Shown: positions 55,532 through 64,000 of the stretch, piece after piece
Layout: every line of letters starts with the position of its first letter
Numbering within the stretch: position 1 is the first letter of the stretch
The notes under the pieces: generated by a model
What the model was told of the DNA's origin: nothing
Database searches by the model: none
Seen by the model: only the letters and a program-made list of their open reading frames with translations
Origin: Thermococcus guaymasensis DSM 11113
GTDB lineage: Archaea > Methanobacteriota_B > Thermococci > Thermococcales > Thermococcaceae
Direction: 5' to 3'
Assembly: GCF_000816105.1 (NCBI RefSeq)
Contig: NZ_CP007140.1
Location: forward strand, 1,266,388 to 1,330,387
DNA length: 64,000 nt
Made by a program: the position numbers and the translations under genes

Positions 55532-58129
55532 TGGCGTTTCCTTTATCATCGCCATTATTTTTCTGTGCAGGGCCTTAATCAGCTCCCTCCTGTCCTCCAT
55601 CAGAACCACGTCGCTCGAGCCTATAGCTTCCAGGTTGAATGCAAAGGGACTCGGAACGGCGTTCCTCCGGAAGACCACCCTTATCTTCCCCTCGCGAACC
55701 CAGCTCAGAAACAGCTCCGCGTTTTCCACGTCCATCTTGTCCTCCATAATCTCGCGGTAGACCTCCTTCAGGAGCGGGAAGTCCGGGTAGTCTTCCTTGA
55801 GCACCTTGAGGAGCGATACCGCCATCACCTGCTGCCTTCCAAGGCGCTTGCTCCTCCCGATGTAACGCCTCAGGATTAGAAGCCCTCTGTTTGCCACGTG
55901 CCTGAAGCGCCTTTTGAGGAGCTCAGTGTTGTCTAATGCCTTCTTCAGGGTCTCCCTCAAGTCCTCGACCTCAAAAAGCTCCTTGACTTCCTTCTCGCTC
56001 AGCTCAACTTCTGGCGGAAGGAGAAGGGCGAAGCCGTTGTCGTTTATCGCCACTCCAACGTTGCAGTTCTTTCTCTTGCTCACGAGGTAGGCGAAGGCCC
56101 TGCTTAGGGCGTCGTTCGCGCGCCTCCCTATGAGCGTGTGGAAGAAGTAGCGGTTCCTCTTCTCCCCCGGTACGAACTCAACAAGAACCGTCTTCTCATC
56201 GGGAATAACTGAATACCTCCCCTGCTCGCGGAAGTAAGTTATTATCGCACGCGAGGCTTTTTCATCTATCCCGTACTTCCTCATTAGCTTTTTAACTGCG
56301 TCCTTCCTCTTAAGAAGGTCCTTAACTTCCCTCCTAAAGCGCTGGACGTCGAGTGCCAAATCGAAGCTGAGGGGGAGCATTTCCGAGAACCAGGCTGGAA
56401 TGGTTGGCTTTGCCCCCTCGCGCGGGATGACATAGAGCTTGTTTCCCCTGCTCTTGACGAACTCGTACGTCCTTCCCGCTAAAACGAAGATATCACCCGG
56501 CATCAAGCGCTCTGCGAACTCCTCCTCAACCGTCCCGATTAGCTTTTTGTCCATCGTGTAAACGCGGATTTTCGCCTCGTCCGGAATAGTGCCGACGTTC
56601 ATGTAGTAAATCGCCCGCGTCATCTTTCCGCGCCTGCCGAACTTTCCGTCCTCCAGCCATATCTTGGCGTAGACCTTCCTCTCCTCTAAGCCAGTGTACT
56701 CCCCAGCCAAGTACTTCAAAACGCTCATGAAGTCCTCAAAGGGCAAATCTCTGAATGGATACGCTCTTCTGACGACGCGGTAGGCCTCTCCGACCTCCCA
56801 AACTTTGTTGAGGGCCATTCCGAGGAGGTGCTGGACGAGGACGTCGAGCGGGTTCTTTGGGATTCTGACGCGGTCCAAACGCCTGTTCCTCGCGTTGTGC
56901 GCCAGAACCGTAACCTCGACCAAGTCATCGCGGTCTAAAGCCAGAATAACCCCCTTGCTGACCTCGTGGAGCCTGTGGCCAGCTCTTCCAATCCTCTGCA
57001 GGGCACGGTTCACGCTCTTCGGCGAGCCTATTAGAACCACCAAATCAATCGTTCCAATGTCAATCCCGAGCTCAAGGCTTGTTGAGCTGATTACCGCCCG
57101 GAGCTCGCCCCTCTTCAGTTTCTCCTCAACGTCTAACCTAACCTCGCGCGATAAGCTTGAGTGGTGCGCCTCTATGAGGCCCTCGAACTCGGAGTAGCGC
57201 TTCTTGAGGTTGAAAGCGACCCTCTCGGCACCGCTCCTCGTGTTGGTGAAAATTAGGGTCGTCCTGTGCTCCCTGATCAGCTCTGCCAGTCTTTTATAGA
57301 GGGCCTCGCTCAGCGCTCCAGCTGGAGTGTAAATTAAGTCCTCAACGACGCTCTCGACCCTTATCTCGGTCTGCTTGGCGAAGCTGACATCAACTATAAG
57401 GCCCGGCCTTGGTTTTCCGTCATCATCGAAGCCGAAGACGAACTTGGCAACCTCTTCAAGAGGGTGTATCGTCGCGCTCAGGCCGATTCTTACGAACTTG
57501 TTCTCGGCCATCTCCTGGAGTCTCTCAACGCTCAGGGCCAAGTGAGAACCGCGCTTGTTCTCAGCCAAAGCGTGAACCTCGTCTATGATGAGATACTTGA
57601 CAGTTTTCAGCCTCTCGCGGAACTTCGGAGCGTTTAATGCTATCGCGAGGCTCTCAGGAGTGGTTATGAGAATGTGGGGCGGCTTCCTTATCATCTTGCT
57701 CTTCTCGTAGCTGGAGGTGTCGCTCGTCCTTATGCCGACGCGGATTTCTGGCAGTTCGTAGCCGAGCTCCTTCGCGACCTCTTTGATTTCAGCCAAAGGC
57801 CCCTCAAGGTTCCGCTTTATGTCGTTGTTGAGCGCTCGCAACGGGGAGACGTAGAGGACGTAAATCTTATCCTCAAGTTTGCCCTCCTTTCCGAGAAGGA
57901 TTAACTCGTTTATGGCCGAGAGGAAAGCGGAAAGCGTTTTTCCAGAGCCTGTCGGCGAAGATATTAGCACGTTCTCGCCCTTGTGAATCTCCATGACCGC
58001 GTAGCGCTGTGGGGGCGTGAAGCTTCCAAACTTCCGCTTAAACCACTCCCTAACCGGCTCGCTTAGGATTGAGAATATTTCCTCGTCCGAATATTCTCTC
58101 CTCGCCCGTCTTATCCTCACCCTCGCCAT
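55505..58129 (-). CDS. lhr: Lhr-type superfamily 2 helicase
   Basis: 874 residues. Walker [10 protein letters not shown] is at about 58-66, the DEVH box in [24 protein letters not shown] as motif III, and [12 protein letters not shown] and QRIGRAGHR as motifs IV and VI. After the two RecA domains come a winged helix and the Lhr core domain ([29 protein letters not shown]). Lhr proteins unwind DNA or RNA/DNA hybrids and are linked to DNA repair. ATG 58129 is chosen: a TATA box GGTTTAAAAACC lies about 25 bases upstream and there is no ribosome site, so it is probably leaderless. A longer frame starts at 58180. Confidence 0.93.
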   Translation of the reverse strand: MARVRIRRARREYSDEEIFSILSEPVREWFKRKFGSFTPPQRYAVMEIHKGENVLISSPTGSGKTLSAFLSAINELILLGKEGKLEDKIYVLYVSPLRALNNDIKRNLEGPLAEIKEVAKELGYELPEIRVGIRTSDTSSYEKSKMIRKPPHILITTPESLAIALNAPKFRERLKTVKYLIIDEVHALAENKRGSHLALSVERLQEMAENKFVRIGLSATIHPLEEVAKFVFGFDDDGKPRPGLIVDVSFAKQTEIRVESVVEDLIYTPAGALSEALYKRLAELIREHRTTLIFTNTRSGAERVAFNLKKRYSEFEGLIEAHHSSLSREVRLDVEEKLKRGELRAVISSTSLELGIDIGTIDLVVLIGSPKSVNRALQRIGRAGHRLHEVSKGVILALDRDDLVEVTVLAHNARNRRLDRVRIPKNPLDVLVQHLLGMALNKVWEVGEAYRVVRRAYPFRDLPFEDFMSVLKYLAGEYTGLEERKVYAKIWLEDGKFGRRGKMTRAIYYMNVGTIPDEAKIRVYTMDKKLIGTVEEEFAERLMPGDIFVLAGRTYEFVKSRGNKLYVIPREGAKPTIPAWFSEMLPLSFDLALDVQRFRREVKDLLKRKDAVKKLMRKYGIDEKASRAIITYFREQGRYSVIPDEKTVLVEFVPGEKRNRYFFHTLIGRRANDALSRAFAYLVSKRKNCNVGVAINDNGFALLLPPEVELSEKEVKELFEVEDLRETLKKALDNTELLKRRFRHVANRGLLILRRYIGRSKRLGRQQVMAVSLLKVLKEDYPDFPLLKEVYREIMEDKMDVENAELFLSWVREGKIRVVFRRNAVPSPFAFNLEAIGSSDVVLMEDRRELIKALHRKIMAMIKETPSEDVELVL

Positions 58130-58217
58130 TGGAGGTCGTTCTATTCTTCCGGTTTTTAAACCATTCGGTTGGTTAAGCAAACTTTTTAAGTGAGCTTAGC
58201 GAACTAAATCCGGTGAG

Positions 58218-58520
58218 ATGATGGAAGATGAGGAGAAGCTCAAAAGAATCCTTGAGGAGTTCAACCGCCTTCATGGTAGCGAGGCCCGCGCGAGGATTCT
58301 AAAGCTCGAGGGAGATGAGGTTATCATAGAGTTCGAGGGCTCTTTCTGCGCAACCTGCGGCCTCTACGACTACTTTGACGACATCAGGTGGGAGGCTATT
58401 GACTTGGGCCTTGAGCTTGAGCCGGTTGAGGTTCTTGAAGCTGAAGAGGACGATTTTGAGCACGGGAGGTATGTTGTGCGGTACAGGATTGGCAAATCAA
58501 AGCCTGTTGTTTCCTTCTGA
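58218..58520 (+). CDS. small acidic protein with a CxxC motif, unknown function
   Basis: 100 residues, strongly acidic, containing FCATCGLYDYFDDI near residue 43, a CxxC that could bind metal or iron-sulfur, somewhat like the C-terminal NifU motif but in a different setting. GGTGAG precedes ATG. Divergent from the Lhr gene, with TATA ACTTTTTAAG near 58180-58190. A conserved Thermococcales protein by appearance; function unknown. Confidence 0.65.
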   Translation: MMEDEEKLKRILEEFNRLHGSEARARILKLEGDEVIIEFEGSFCATCGLYDYFDDIRWEAIDLGLELEPVEVLEAEEDDFEHGRYVVRYRIGKSKPVVSF

Positions 58521-58555
58521 ATCTTGAATAGACATCTCCCTGTTTTATCCTAGCT

Positions 58556-59245
58556 TTAAACGCTTCCCAACTTTCTTAGAGTCTCCTTTAGCTTCCCGAG
58601 TTCCCCGAAGTCGAGGAGCTCGTCTTCAACAGGGACAATAACCCTCATGGAGTCTGTCTCAAACGCTCTCAGGAACGGTGAGACGATCTCCCTAGTCACG
58701 TCGTTGCCGTAGGCCCAGGGACTGAACGCTGGTAGAATGATGAGCCTTTCACCCCGAAGAAAAACAGGAACCTTAACGCTCGCTCCAACCTCGTCTCTCA
58801 GCCTTATTGCAGGATGCTCGTGGCCGATTATAAAACGTTCCCCCTCCTCCAGCTTGTGGCCGTGGACAAGCGTCCATCCCCCGATTTTGAGAGAATCAAC
58901 GATCTCAACGCCCAGCTCCCTGAGCCAGATCACGCCAACATCGTGGTTGCCCCGAACGAGAATTATCTCGTCAACCAGCCCCTCTATCCCCTCAAAAAAC
59001 ACCCTGAGTTCGCTCTTCTCCCTTCTCACGGGAATGAAGGAGTGCTTTAGGTCGCCGTTTATCACGAGTCTCTCAAATTTTCCCGAGAGCAGTACGGACT
59101 TTAAATCCTCTACCATCTTCCCGAGAAGGCTGGGGACGTAGTTTCCTTCCTCGGCCATGGCAACTTCAAAACCTATGTGGAGATCCGCCACTACAAGGGT
59201 TCTACCGATGCTGAGAGCCTTTTTGGGGAGGAACTTGAGGCGCAT
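58556..59245 (-). CDS. calcineurin-like metallophosphoesterase (ICC/PdeM-like)
   Basis: 229 residues. Metal motifs in order: VVADLHIGFE, VINGDLKHSF, LVRGNHDVG, TLVHGHKL and IGHEHPAI. This is the ICC/PdeM-type phosphoesterase; bacterial PdeM genes lie beside an Lhr helicase, an exonuclease and a ligase in a DNA repair cluster. Here the Lhr gene is one gene away on the same strand. The substrate of the archaeal form is unknown. Confidence 0.85.
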   Translation of the reverse strand: MRLKFLPKKALSIGRTLVVADLHIGFEVAMAEEGNYVPSLLGKMVEDLKSVLLSGKFERLVINGDLKHSFIPVRREKSELRVFFEGIEGLVDEIILVRGNHDVGVIWLRELGVEIVDSLKIGGWTLVHGHKLEEGERFIIGHEHPAIRLRDEVGASVKVPVFLRGERLIILPAFSPWAYGNDVTREIVSPFLRAFETDSMRVIVPVEDELLDFGELGKLKETLRKLGSV

Positions 59246-59276
59246 GAAAAAAGTAGGAAGGAAGTTTAAAAATCAT

Positions 59277-60269
59277 TCACTCCAGGACGAGCTCGACCCA
59301 GTTCTCCCTTCCAAGCTTGTATATCCTTACAAGTCCTCTCTCTTCGAGCCTCTTGAACATCCTCCATGCTGTGGTCTTGGGCAGGCCCAGAGCCTTTCTG
59401 ACCCTGGACTGGGGGGCCTTTCCGCCGTTCTCGATGAGGAAGATGAGTGCACCTTTCTCGTCGTCGTTTAGATCTTCCATGCTCTCTATTTTCTCCCGAA
59501 ATCTTTCAAGGGCCTCAGGGTTTGAGGTGTCCCGACTTCGAGTGCGCTCTCCCCTCCTGAAGTAGGCATATCCCATGCCAGCACCGACGAGTATAATAAC
59601 TAGTATCACCCACCATGCTCCTCCCCCGCTGGATCCCTCAGAGGGTCCCCCGGTTGGCTGTGATGAAGTAGTTGTAGTCGAGCTCGTGGGACTAGGTGTA
59701 GTTGTTGTGACCGTGGTTGACTGCCCCCCTCCGGTTCCTCCGCTACTGGTGGTCGTCGTTGTTGTGGTCTGGGTTGTTTGTATCGGAATAACATATGAGA
59801 CGCTGATATTGCCTGCGGGCATCACCACAACGTTGTCTCTGATCTGGAGTGGGATATCACTTAGATCAACAATAATTGAGTTCTCAGGGAGTGCTATCTC
59901 GACGGGAACTGGGCTCTCAAGGGACACCGTCCATACTGGGCCATCCTTGGAGGTTAAGTCAGGAGTATAATAGGAAATTGTTATGAGGCTCGCGTTTTCG
60001 AAGTAGACCGTTACATTACCTCCATTTATCTCTACTGGAAGAACGTTTCCGTTCTCATCAACTGCAATGAGGCCCTCCACATATTCCCCGAGCAGAGGGA
60101 TTTCAAGCGCGACTGTATAATTCGCTGTCGAGATGGTCTCATTCACGAGGACATAGCCGTCCTCATAAACCCTCAAGGAGAGTGATACCACTGATTGGGC
60201 CCCTGCCGGGACAACCAATGACAATGTCAGGATGAACATAAGGACTAAAGATACCATCCTCCCTTTCAT
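59277..60269 (-). CDS. membrane-anchored winged-helix regulator with extracellular domain
   Basis: 330 residues in clear modules: signal peptide (1-24), a beta-rich extracellular domain (25-163; VYEDGYVLVNETIS), a Thr/Ser/Gly linker (164-217), one membrane span (219-237), a charged stretch and a cytosolic winged helix (268-330; GALIFLIENGGKAPQSRVRKAL, TTAWRMFKRLEERGLV). This is a one-component transmembrane regulator: an external signal could change DNA binding directly. Neighbour 60363 encodes a secreted coiled-coil protein that might be its signal or target. Such proteins are frequent in Thermococcales, few with known ligand. Confidence 0.8.
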   Translation of the reverse strand: MKGRMVSLVLMFILTLSLVVPAGAQSVVSLSLRVYEDGYVLVNETISTANYTVALEIPLLGEYVEGLIAVDENGNVLPVEINGGNVTVYFENASLITISYYTPDLTSKDGPVWTVSLESPVPVEIALPENSIIVDLSDIPLQIRDNVVVMPAGNISVSYVIPIQTTQTTTTTTTSSGGTGGGQSTTVTTTTPSPTSSTTTTSSQPTGGPSEGSSGGGAWWVILVIILVGAGMGYAYFRRGERTRSRDTSNPEALERFREKIESMEDLNDDEKGALIFLIENGGKAPQSRVRKALGLPKTTAWRMFKRLEERGLVRIYKLGRENWVELVLE

Positions 60270-60362
60270 CTAGCATCCCCAAGAAATTTATCTCGGGGGC
60301 CCTAAAAAGATATCGAATGAAACGACTAATAGAGAGGAGTAAATAGGGGAAAACAGAAAACA

Positions 60363-61376
60363 TCAAGGTCTGTGGCCCCAGTGACCCATCCCCCTACCGG
60401 GATGACAGTGTGGTCGCCCTAGAGGCCAGTATATCATTTTGTCCTTCTGAATCCACCTGAGGTGGATTGCGCCTATCATGAGCTTTGGAGTGGCCTCCTT
60501 TATGAGGTGAAGTGCCTCAAGGTACTTGCCCTCGCTGATGAGCTGGTTAACTTTCGCCCTCAGCTGGTTGAGCTCCTGAGTGACGGTTTCTATGGCCGTC
60601 TCGTTCACTCCGGGAACCCTCTTCATTCTCTCTAGGGCCTTTGTCATGATTTCGAGCCTGATATTGAAGACCTTTGCGATCTTGTCTGCTTTTCTGATCG
60701 CGAACTGCATCTGGAGGTTTCTGAGCTCCATATCCAGCTTCATCCTGAGCTCTCTGGCCTTTTCAAGGTCAACGCTTAGGGCAGTGGTGTTGTTGATTCT
60801 TATGTCCTGGAGGACCTTTATGTACGCCAGGCGGGTCTGGTTGATGAGCTCTGTTACATTGGAGACGTCCACTCCTCTCCTCTCCGCAGCCCTCACGAAA
60901 GCTTCGACCTGCTGGAGATACTGGAGGGCTCTCCTTGCCTCAACCATAACCCTCACCATCTTCATTTCGCGCTCTGGTTCGGTGCCTAGCCTTATGTTCC
61001 TGATCACGTCCTTGTATGTCTTCATGGCCAGTATGGAGGTGTGGAGCGACTCTTTGTATTCTCCTTCATTGTAAAGGGCCTTAGCTTTCTCCGTGAGGTT
61101 CAGGGCCTTTTCGTACAGCCCCAGGATCTCTGCGCTCACGTTCTCCGTTTCGTTAAGCAGAGCGGTGGTGTAGTTCTGGAGCCTCTCAAGGTTCCTGAGC
61201 AGGACTTCTGCCGCCACCTTGGTCGCGTTCGTACTCCTGTTTGTCTGGTTTGCGGCCGCGTAGCCTGTACTGTCGCTACCGTTCCCCGAACTCCCTGCGG
61301 TCACTGCATAGGCTGGAACGAGCGAAAGTACCATCAGGAGGACAACGAATCCAACCTTCAACTTCTTTCCCATCAT
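60363..61376 (-). CDS. secreted helical protein with His-rich tail
   Basis: 337 residues: a signal peptide (1-27), a Ser/Asn-rich spacer with N-glycosylation-type sequons (NQTN, NRST, NATK), then about 250 residues of amphipathic helices (ALNLTEKAKALYNEGEYKES is TPR-like; ELRNLQMQFAIRKADKIAKV), and a C-terminal tail PHCHPGRGMGHWGHRP with Cys and four His that could bind metal. GGTGATGGGGT precedes ATG; TATA CTCTTATAC near 61411-61419. Function unknown; a metal-sensing or cell-surface role is inferred from the tail. Confidence 0.7.
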   Translation of the reverse strand: MMGKKLKVGFVVLLMVLSLVPAYAVTAGSSGNGSDSTGYAAANQTNRSTNATKVAAEVLLRNLERLQNYTTALLNETENVSAEILGLYEKALNLTEKAKALYNEGEYKESLHTSILAMKTYKDVIRNIRLGTEPEREMKMVRVMVEARRALQYLQQVEAFVRAAERRGVDVSNVTELINQTRLAYIKVLQDIRINNTTALSVDLEKARELRMKLDMELRNLQMQFAIRKADKIAKVFNIRLEIMTKALERMKRVPGVNETAIETVTQELNQLRAKVNQLISEGKYLEALHLIKEATPKLMIGAIHLRWIQKDKMIYWPLGRPHCHPGRGMGHWGHRP

Positions 61377-61627
61377 ACCCCATCACCTGTTTGTAGTTTG
61401 GAGGGAAGTTGTATAAGAGGGATGTGGTGAAAACGATAGGGATAAAACGTTTCAGATCGTTCCATTTAGTGGGATAGCTTAAGATGTTGTTTCAATAGCG
61501 CTACTCAGGCAGTAAAATCTCTATAACACTCAATACGGGTGTTTAACTCTTTTTGGAGATCAATCCTGAGAAAGACAAAGTTCATAAAGATATGCTGGGA
61601 GAGATTCTAAGATAGTGGTGAGAAAAA

Positions 61628-61975
61628 ATGCCTAGGGGAATGGGATGGGGTAGGGGCAGAGGAAGACGGCGAAAGATGAGGATGATCGGCTTCATTCCCC
61701 AGGTCAAACACTTCTATCCCGCTCTCCCCCCGATGGCTCCTCCTAAACCTCCAATATTCATGAGCTATGAGGAATTCGAAGCGCTGAGGCTTGTGGACTA
61801 CGAAGGGCTAACCCAGGAGGAAGCCGGAAAACGGATGGGGGTCTCAAGGGGGACCGTCTGGAGGGCCCTGAGCTCTGCCCGGAAAAAGGTTGCCCAGATG
61901 CTCGTGGAAGGACGGGAGCTTATAATACTCCCACAGGGAAACGAGGCCCCAAAGATGGAAATTGAAGAAGACTGA
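61628..61975 (+). CDS. UPF0251 (DUF134) DNA-binding protein
   Basis: 115 residues. A basic N-terminus (MGWGRGRGRRRKMR) precedes the DUF134 core: MSYEEFEALRLVDYEGLTQEEAGKRMGVSRGTVWRAL, a sigma-70-like helix-turn-helix at about 45-85. Members are commonly found beside MinD/ferredoxin ATPases and NifB/NifX-like genes and are thought to regulate them. Here the two ATPase genes converge on it, with one base between stops. GTGGTGAG precedes ATG; TATA-like TTCATAAAG near 61582-61590. Confidence 0.88.
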   Translation: MPRGMGWGRGRGRRRKMRMIGFIPQVKHFYPALPPMAPPKPPIFMSYEEFEALRLVDYEGLTQEEAGKRMGVSRGTVWRALSSARKKVAQMLVEGRELIILPQGNEAPKMEIEED

Positions 61976-61976
61976 T

Positions 61977-62867
61977 TTAGCCTATGATCTCAGCGACCCT
62001 CTCCGCTATCTCTTTCAGGGCCCTGCTCGCCGGACTGTCTGGAAACGCCTCAACAACGGGCTTGAGCATGGCCATGCTCTTTGGGATCGCCCTGTCGTAG
62101 GGGACTTCTCCGAGGATTGGTATCCCTTCCTCCTCGGCCCATTCTCTGAGCGCTCTAAAGCCGGGGTTGATGTCAGCTTTGTTTATTATCAGGTATGCCG
62201 GCTCCCTGAAATGCTGGACGACCTTGTAGGCGCGCTGAACGTCGCTCAGCGATGCCGGTGTTGGCTCTGCAATGAGTATGGCCGCGTCGGCCCCTCCAAG
62301 GCTCGCTATGACCTGGCATCCAATTCCGGCGGCAGAATCCACGATCATGTGCTCCAGGTTAAGCTCTTCCATGAGTTTTTTGGCCCACTCCTTCTCCTCC
62401 GTCACGAGCTTTCCGCTCTCCGGTCTGCCGACGTCGAGCTGTGCGGAGATTATCGGAAAGCCGTACTTTGTGGTGGCCCTTCTGATGACACCCGAGCGGG
62501 CCGGTTCAAGGGTTATCGTCCCCTTGACTGGACAGACGAGGCCGCAAACATTGCAGCCTTCACAGGTAAGCTCGTTGACGAAGTAGTTGCCGTCTTCATC
62601 GATGTGAATGCTATCGTAGGGGCACCTCTCATAGCAGATCCCACAGCGGATGCAGCTTTCGGGGTTTATCTTTGCCACTTTCGCGCCTACGTGTTCCCTT
62701 ACCTCCTCCCACTCTTCAACCCCGAGGAGCAGGCCGAGGTTCGGCGCTTCCGCGTCGGCGTCCACGGCTATGAGCTTATACCGATCCTTCAGAAGATAGA
62801 GGAGAGATGCGGTGATCGTGCTCTTTCCAACTCCTCCCTTGCCACTCGCTATTGCCATCTGCATCAT
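61977..62867 (-). CDS. MinD/ParA-type ATPase with inserted ferredoxin domain (COG1149)
   Basis: 296 residues. A deviant Walker A GKGGVGKST (about 9-17), then DADAEAPN, then two 4Fe-4S motifs in an insertion (CIRCGICYERCP and CEGCNVCGLVCP), and a Walker B-like VDSAAGIGC. The family (COG1149) resembles Mrp/NBP35 cluster carriers and is thought to serve iron-sulfur or metallocofactor assembly. It overlaps the preceding paralog by four bases (ATGA); GGGGGTGGTGA lies before the ATG. Confidence 0.9.
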   Translation of the reverse strand: MMQMAIASGKGGVGKSTITASLLYLLKDRYKLIAVDADAEAPNLGLLLGVEEWEEVREHVGAKVAKINPESCIRCGICYERCPYDSIHIDEDGNYFVNELTCEGCNVCGLVCPVKGTITLEPARSGVIRRATTKYGFPIISAQLDVGRPESGKLVTEEKEWAKKLMEELNLEHMIVDSAAGIGCQVIASLGGADAAILIAEPTPASLSDVQRAYKVVQHFREPAYLIINKADINPGFRALREWAEEEGIPILGEVPYDRAIPKSMAMLKPVVEAFPDSPASRALKEIAERVAEIIG

Positions 62868-63745
62868 TCACCACCCCCGAGAAATGCGGTGACTCTCTCG
62901 GCCAGATCCCGGAAGATTTTCGCTTCAGGAACGTTCTCCAGCACTATCGGCTTTCCTGAGACGTAGCTTTTGACGATGTTCTCGCTGTATGGGATCTCGG
63001 CCACTATCTCCGCGCCGTACTTCTCGGCTATCTCTGCGACCTTTCCAACGTCGCCGAGGTCGGACCGGTTTACCACTACCCACGTCTCGAGTTTCATCAG
63101 CTTTCCAAGCTTTAAAATAAGCTCTGTATCGTGGATCCCCAGGGGCGTTGGCTCTGTGACCGCGATGAGGAGTCTTGACCCCTCTATGGCCTTTGAGACG
63201 GTGTTGCCCGTTCCCGCGGCTGTATCGACGAGGAGCATGCCACCTTCTTTTTTCTGTATTTCCAGTGCCTTCTTCTTTGCGACAACGACTAGGGGCATCG
63301 AGCGCTCTTCACCTTCCCGGAGTTTGCCGGTGACCAGGGTAAAGCCGTAGGGGGTCTGGGTGACATAGGTGTGGCCGATCGTCCTGAACCCCTCAAGTAT
63401 CGCGCCGGGAACTGGGCAGACTATTTCGCAGGCCCTGCATCCGGAGCACAGCACCGGCATCAGGAAAGGTGTTCCATCCTTTAGAGTCACTATCGCATGC
63501 TCCTCGCAGACCTCTGCACATTTTCGGCACTTTGTACACTTGGAGTAGTCAAAGCGCGGCATGAACTGGTTTACTGGCTCTTCGTTGGCCAGCTCAGCCC
63601 CCAACAAAAGGTGGTCGTTCGGCGCTTCGACGTCAAGATCCGCCATTACAATGTCTGTTCCGAGGGAGTGGAGCGCGACGGCAAGGTTTGTTGCGACAGT
63701 TGATTTTCCCGTACCTCCTTTACCCCCACTGACTGCTACCTGCAA
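62864..63745 (-). CDS. MinD/ParA-type ATPase with inserted ferredoxin domain (COG1149), first copy
   Basis: 293 residues, paralog of the next gene. Walker A GKGGTGKST, ADLDVEAPN, ferredoxin motifs CTKCRKCAEVCE and CSGCRACEIVCP, and VDTAAGTGN. The two are probably a heterodimer pair, as their genes overlap and they share architecture. TTG 63745 is the start: GGAGGTGAGATC precedes it directly and no better codon is near. A TATA-like CCTTAAAAATAA (about 63787-63776) drives the operon. Confidence 0.88.
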   Translation of the reverse strand: MQVAVSGGKGGTGKSTVATNLAVALHSLGTDIVMADLDVEAPNDHLLLGAELANEEPVNQFMPRFDYSKCTKCRKCAEVCEEHAIVTLKDGTPFLMPVLCSGCRACEIVCPVPGAILEGFRTIGHTYVTQTPYGFTLVTGKLREGEERSMPLVVVAKKKALEIQKKEGGMLLVDTAAGTGNTVSKAIEGSRLLIAVTEPTPLGIHDTELILKLGKLMKLETWVVVNRSDLGDVGKVAEIAEKYGAEIVAEIPYSENIVKSYVSGKPIVLENVPEAKIFRDLAERVTAFLGGGE

Positions 63746-63789
63746 GATCTCACCTCCAGAATTAGGGAAGCCGAATTATTTTTAAGGTT

Positions 63790-63803
63790 TGTGCATAAGC
63801 ACA
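63790..63803 (-). promoter_or_regulatory. palindrome at the COG1149 operon promoter
   Basis: TGTGC-ATAA-GCACA is a perfect 14-base inverted repeat immediately upstream of the TATA-like box (about 63776-63787) of the ATPase operon. This is the place for an activator or for a repressor covering the BRE. The UPF0251 protein encoded next door is a candidate binder. Confidence 0.5.
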
Positions 63804-63807
63804 TACT

Positions 63808-64000
63808 TCAGCGGGGTTCTCTACTCCTAAGCCTTCTCATGTAGAACTTTTGACCGTTGTATTCGAGCTCTATGAGCTTTCCTTCCATGATGAGTCTATC
63901 AACAAGGCTCCAATCTGCGTTGCCTTTTCTCAGGAGTTCCCTCAGTGCGTCCTCCCTCAGGGGGTGAACCGAGGTTATGCTCAGTATATCGTCCTCAACG
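63808..64000 (-). CDS. C-terminal end of an unidentified protein (truncated by window)
   Basis: The frame is open from the right edge and ends at TGA 63810-63808, giving the last 63 or so residues (SITSVHPLREDALRELLRKG ... LVDRLIMEGKLIELEYNG ... KFYMRRLRSREP). The fold looks like a winged helix: helix, turn, helix, then a beta hairpin. Such domains end several archaeal radical SAM proteins and regulators. The main domain is outside the window. Confidence 0.7.
   Translation of the reverse strand, partial: VEDDILSITSVHPLREDALRELLRKGNADWSLVDRLIMEGKLIELEYNGQKFYMRRLRSREPR

Overview
The window reads as the chromosome of a hyperthermophilic euryarchaeon of the order Thermococcales, most likely a Thermococcus. 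The signs are: ribosome binding sites of the GGTGGTGA or GGAGGTG type only a few bases before ATG, GTG or TTG starts; TATA boxes about 25 bases before putative transcription starts; a CGP-CTERM type tail on a secreted amylopullulanase; a maltodextrin and a trehalose/maltose ABC system with TrmB-family regulators; archaeal SAM synthetase, archaeal RNase P protein Pop5 and a pyruvoyl-dependent arginine decarboxylase. No rRNA, tRNA or CRISPR array was found.

Layout. 1-5 kb: the end of an SF1 helicase gene, a pair of KaiC-like ATPases (the second degenerate), an exported protein and a TctA-like membrane protein. 5-14 kb: housekeeping methyltransferases, a peptide-uptake group (OPT transporter, PqqD-like protein, M20 peptidase), an MBL-fold hydrolase, a phosphosugar mutase and UPF0146. 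14-33 kb: a sugar-use region. A leftward unit carries malE-malF-malG-amylopullulanase-malK; next come a GH13 maltodextrin hydrolase and the regulator Tgr/TrmBL1 reading right; then a rightward trehalose/maltose unit malE-malF-malG-treT-trmB-glgA. Only one malK is present, so one ATPase may serve both permeases. A Thermococcales glycolytic motif lies at the first malE promoter and a consensus TrmB operator at the second.

33-41.5 kb: RNase P Pop5, a radical SAM protein, then an accessory stretch: a DUF835 membrane protein, a hairpin-rich leader with a double palindrome, polytopic membrane proteins, a VapBC pair with its own palindrome, decayed paralogs of the membrane genes and a broken C39-like protease. 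41.5-55.5 kb: ileS, an ITPase-like phosphatase, a convincing H/ACA guide RNA, polyamine genes (aminopropyltransferase, arginine decarboxylase), a flippase-like protein, a solo TnpB element, a TrkA-N/DHH fusion, a GC-rich structured RNA gene and SAM synthetase. 55.5-64 kb: an Lhr helicase, a metallophosphoesterase, a membrane-anchored winged-helix protein beside a secreted coiled-coil protein with a His-rich tail, UPF0251, two MinD/ferredoxin ATPases and the end of a further gene.

The main items for follow-up are the two intergenic RNA genes, the merged maltodextrin/trehalose regulon with one ATPase, the OPT/PqqD/M20 operon and the decaying membrane-protein locus at 35-39.4 kb. All functional names rest on recognising families by eye; no database search was run.
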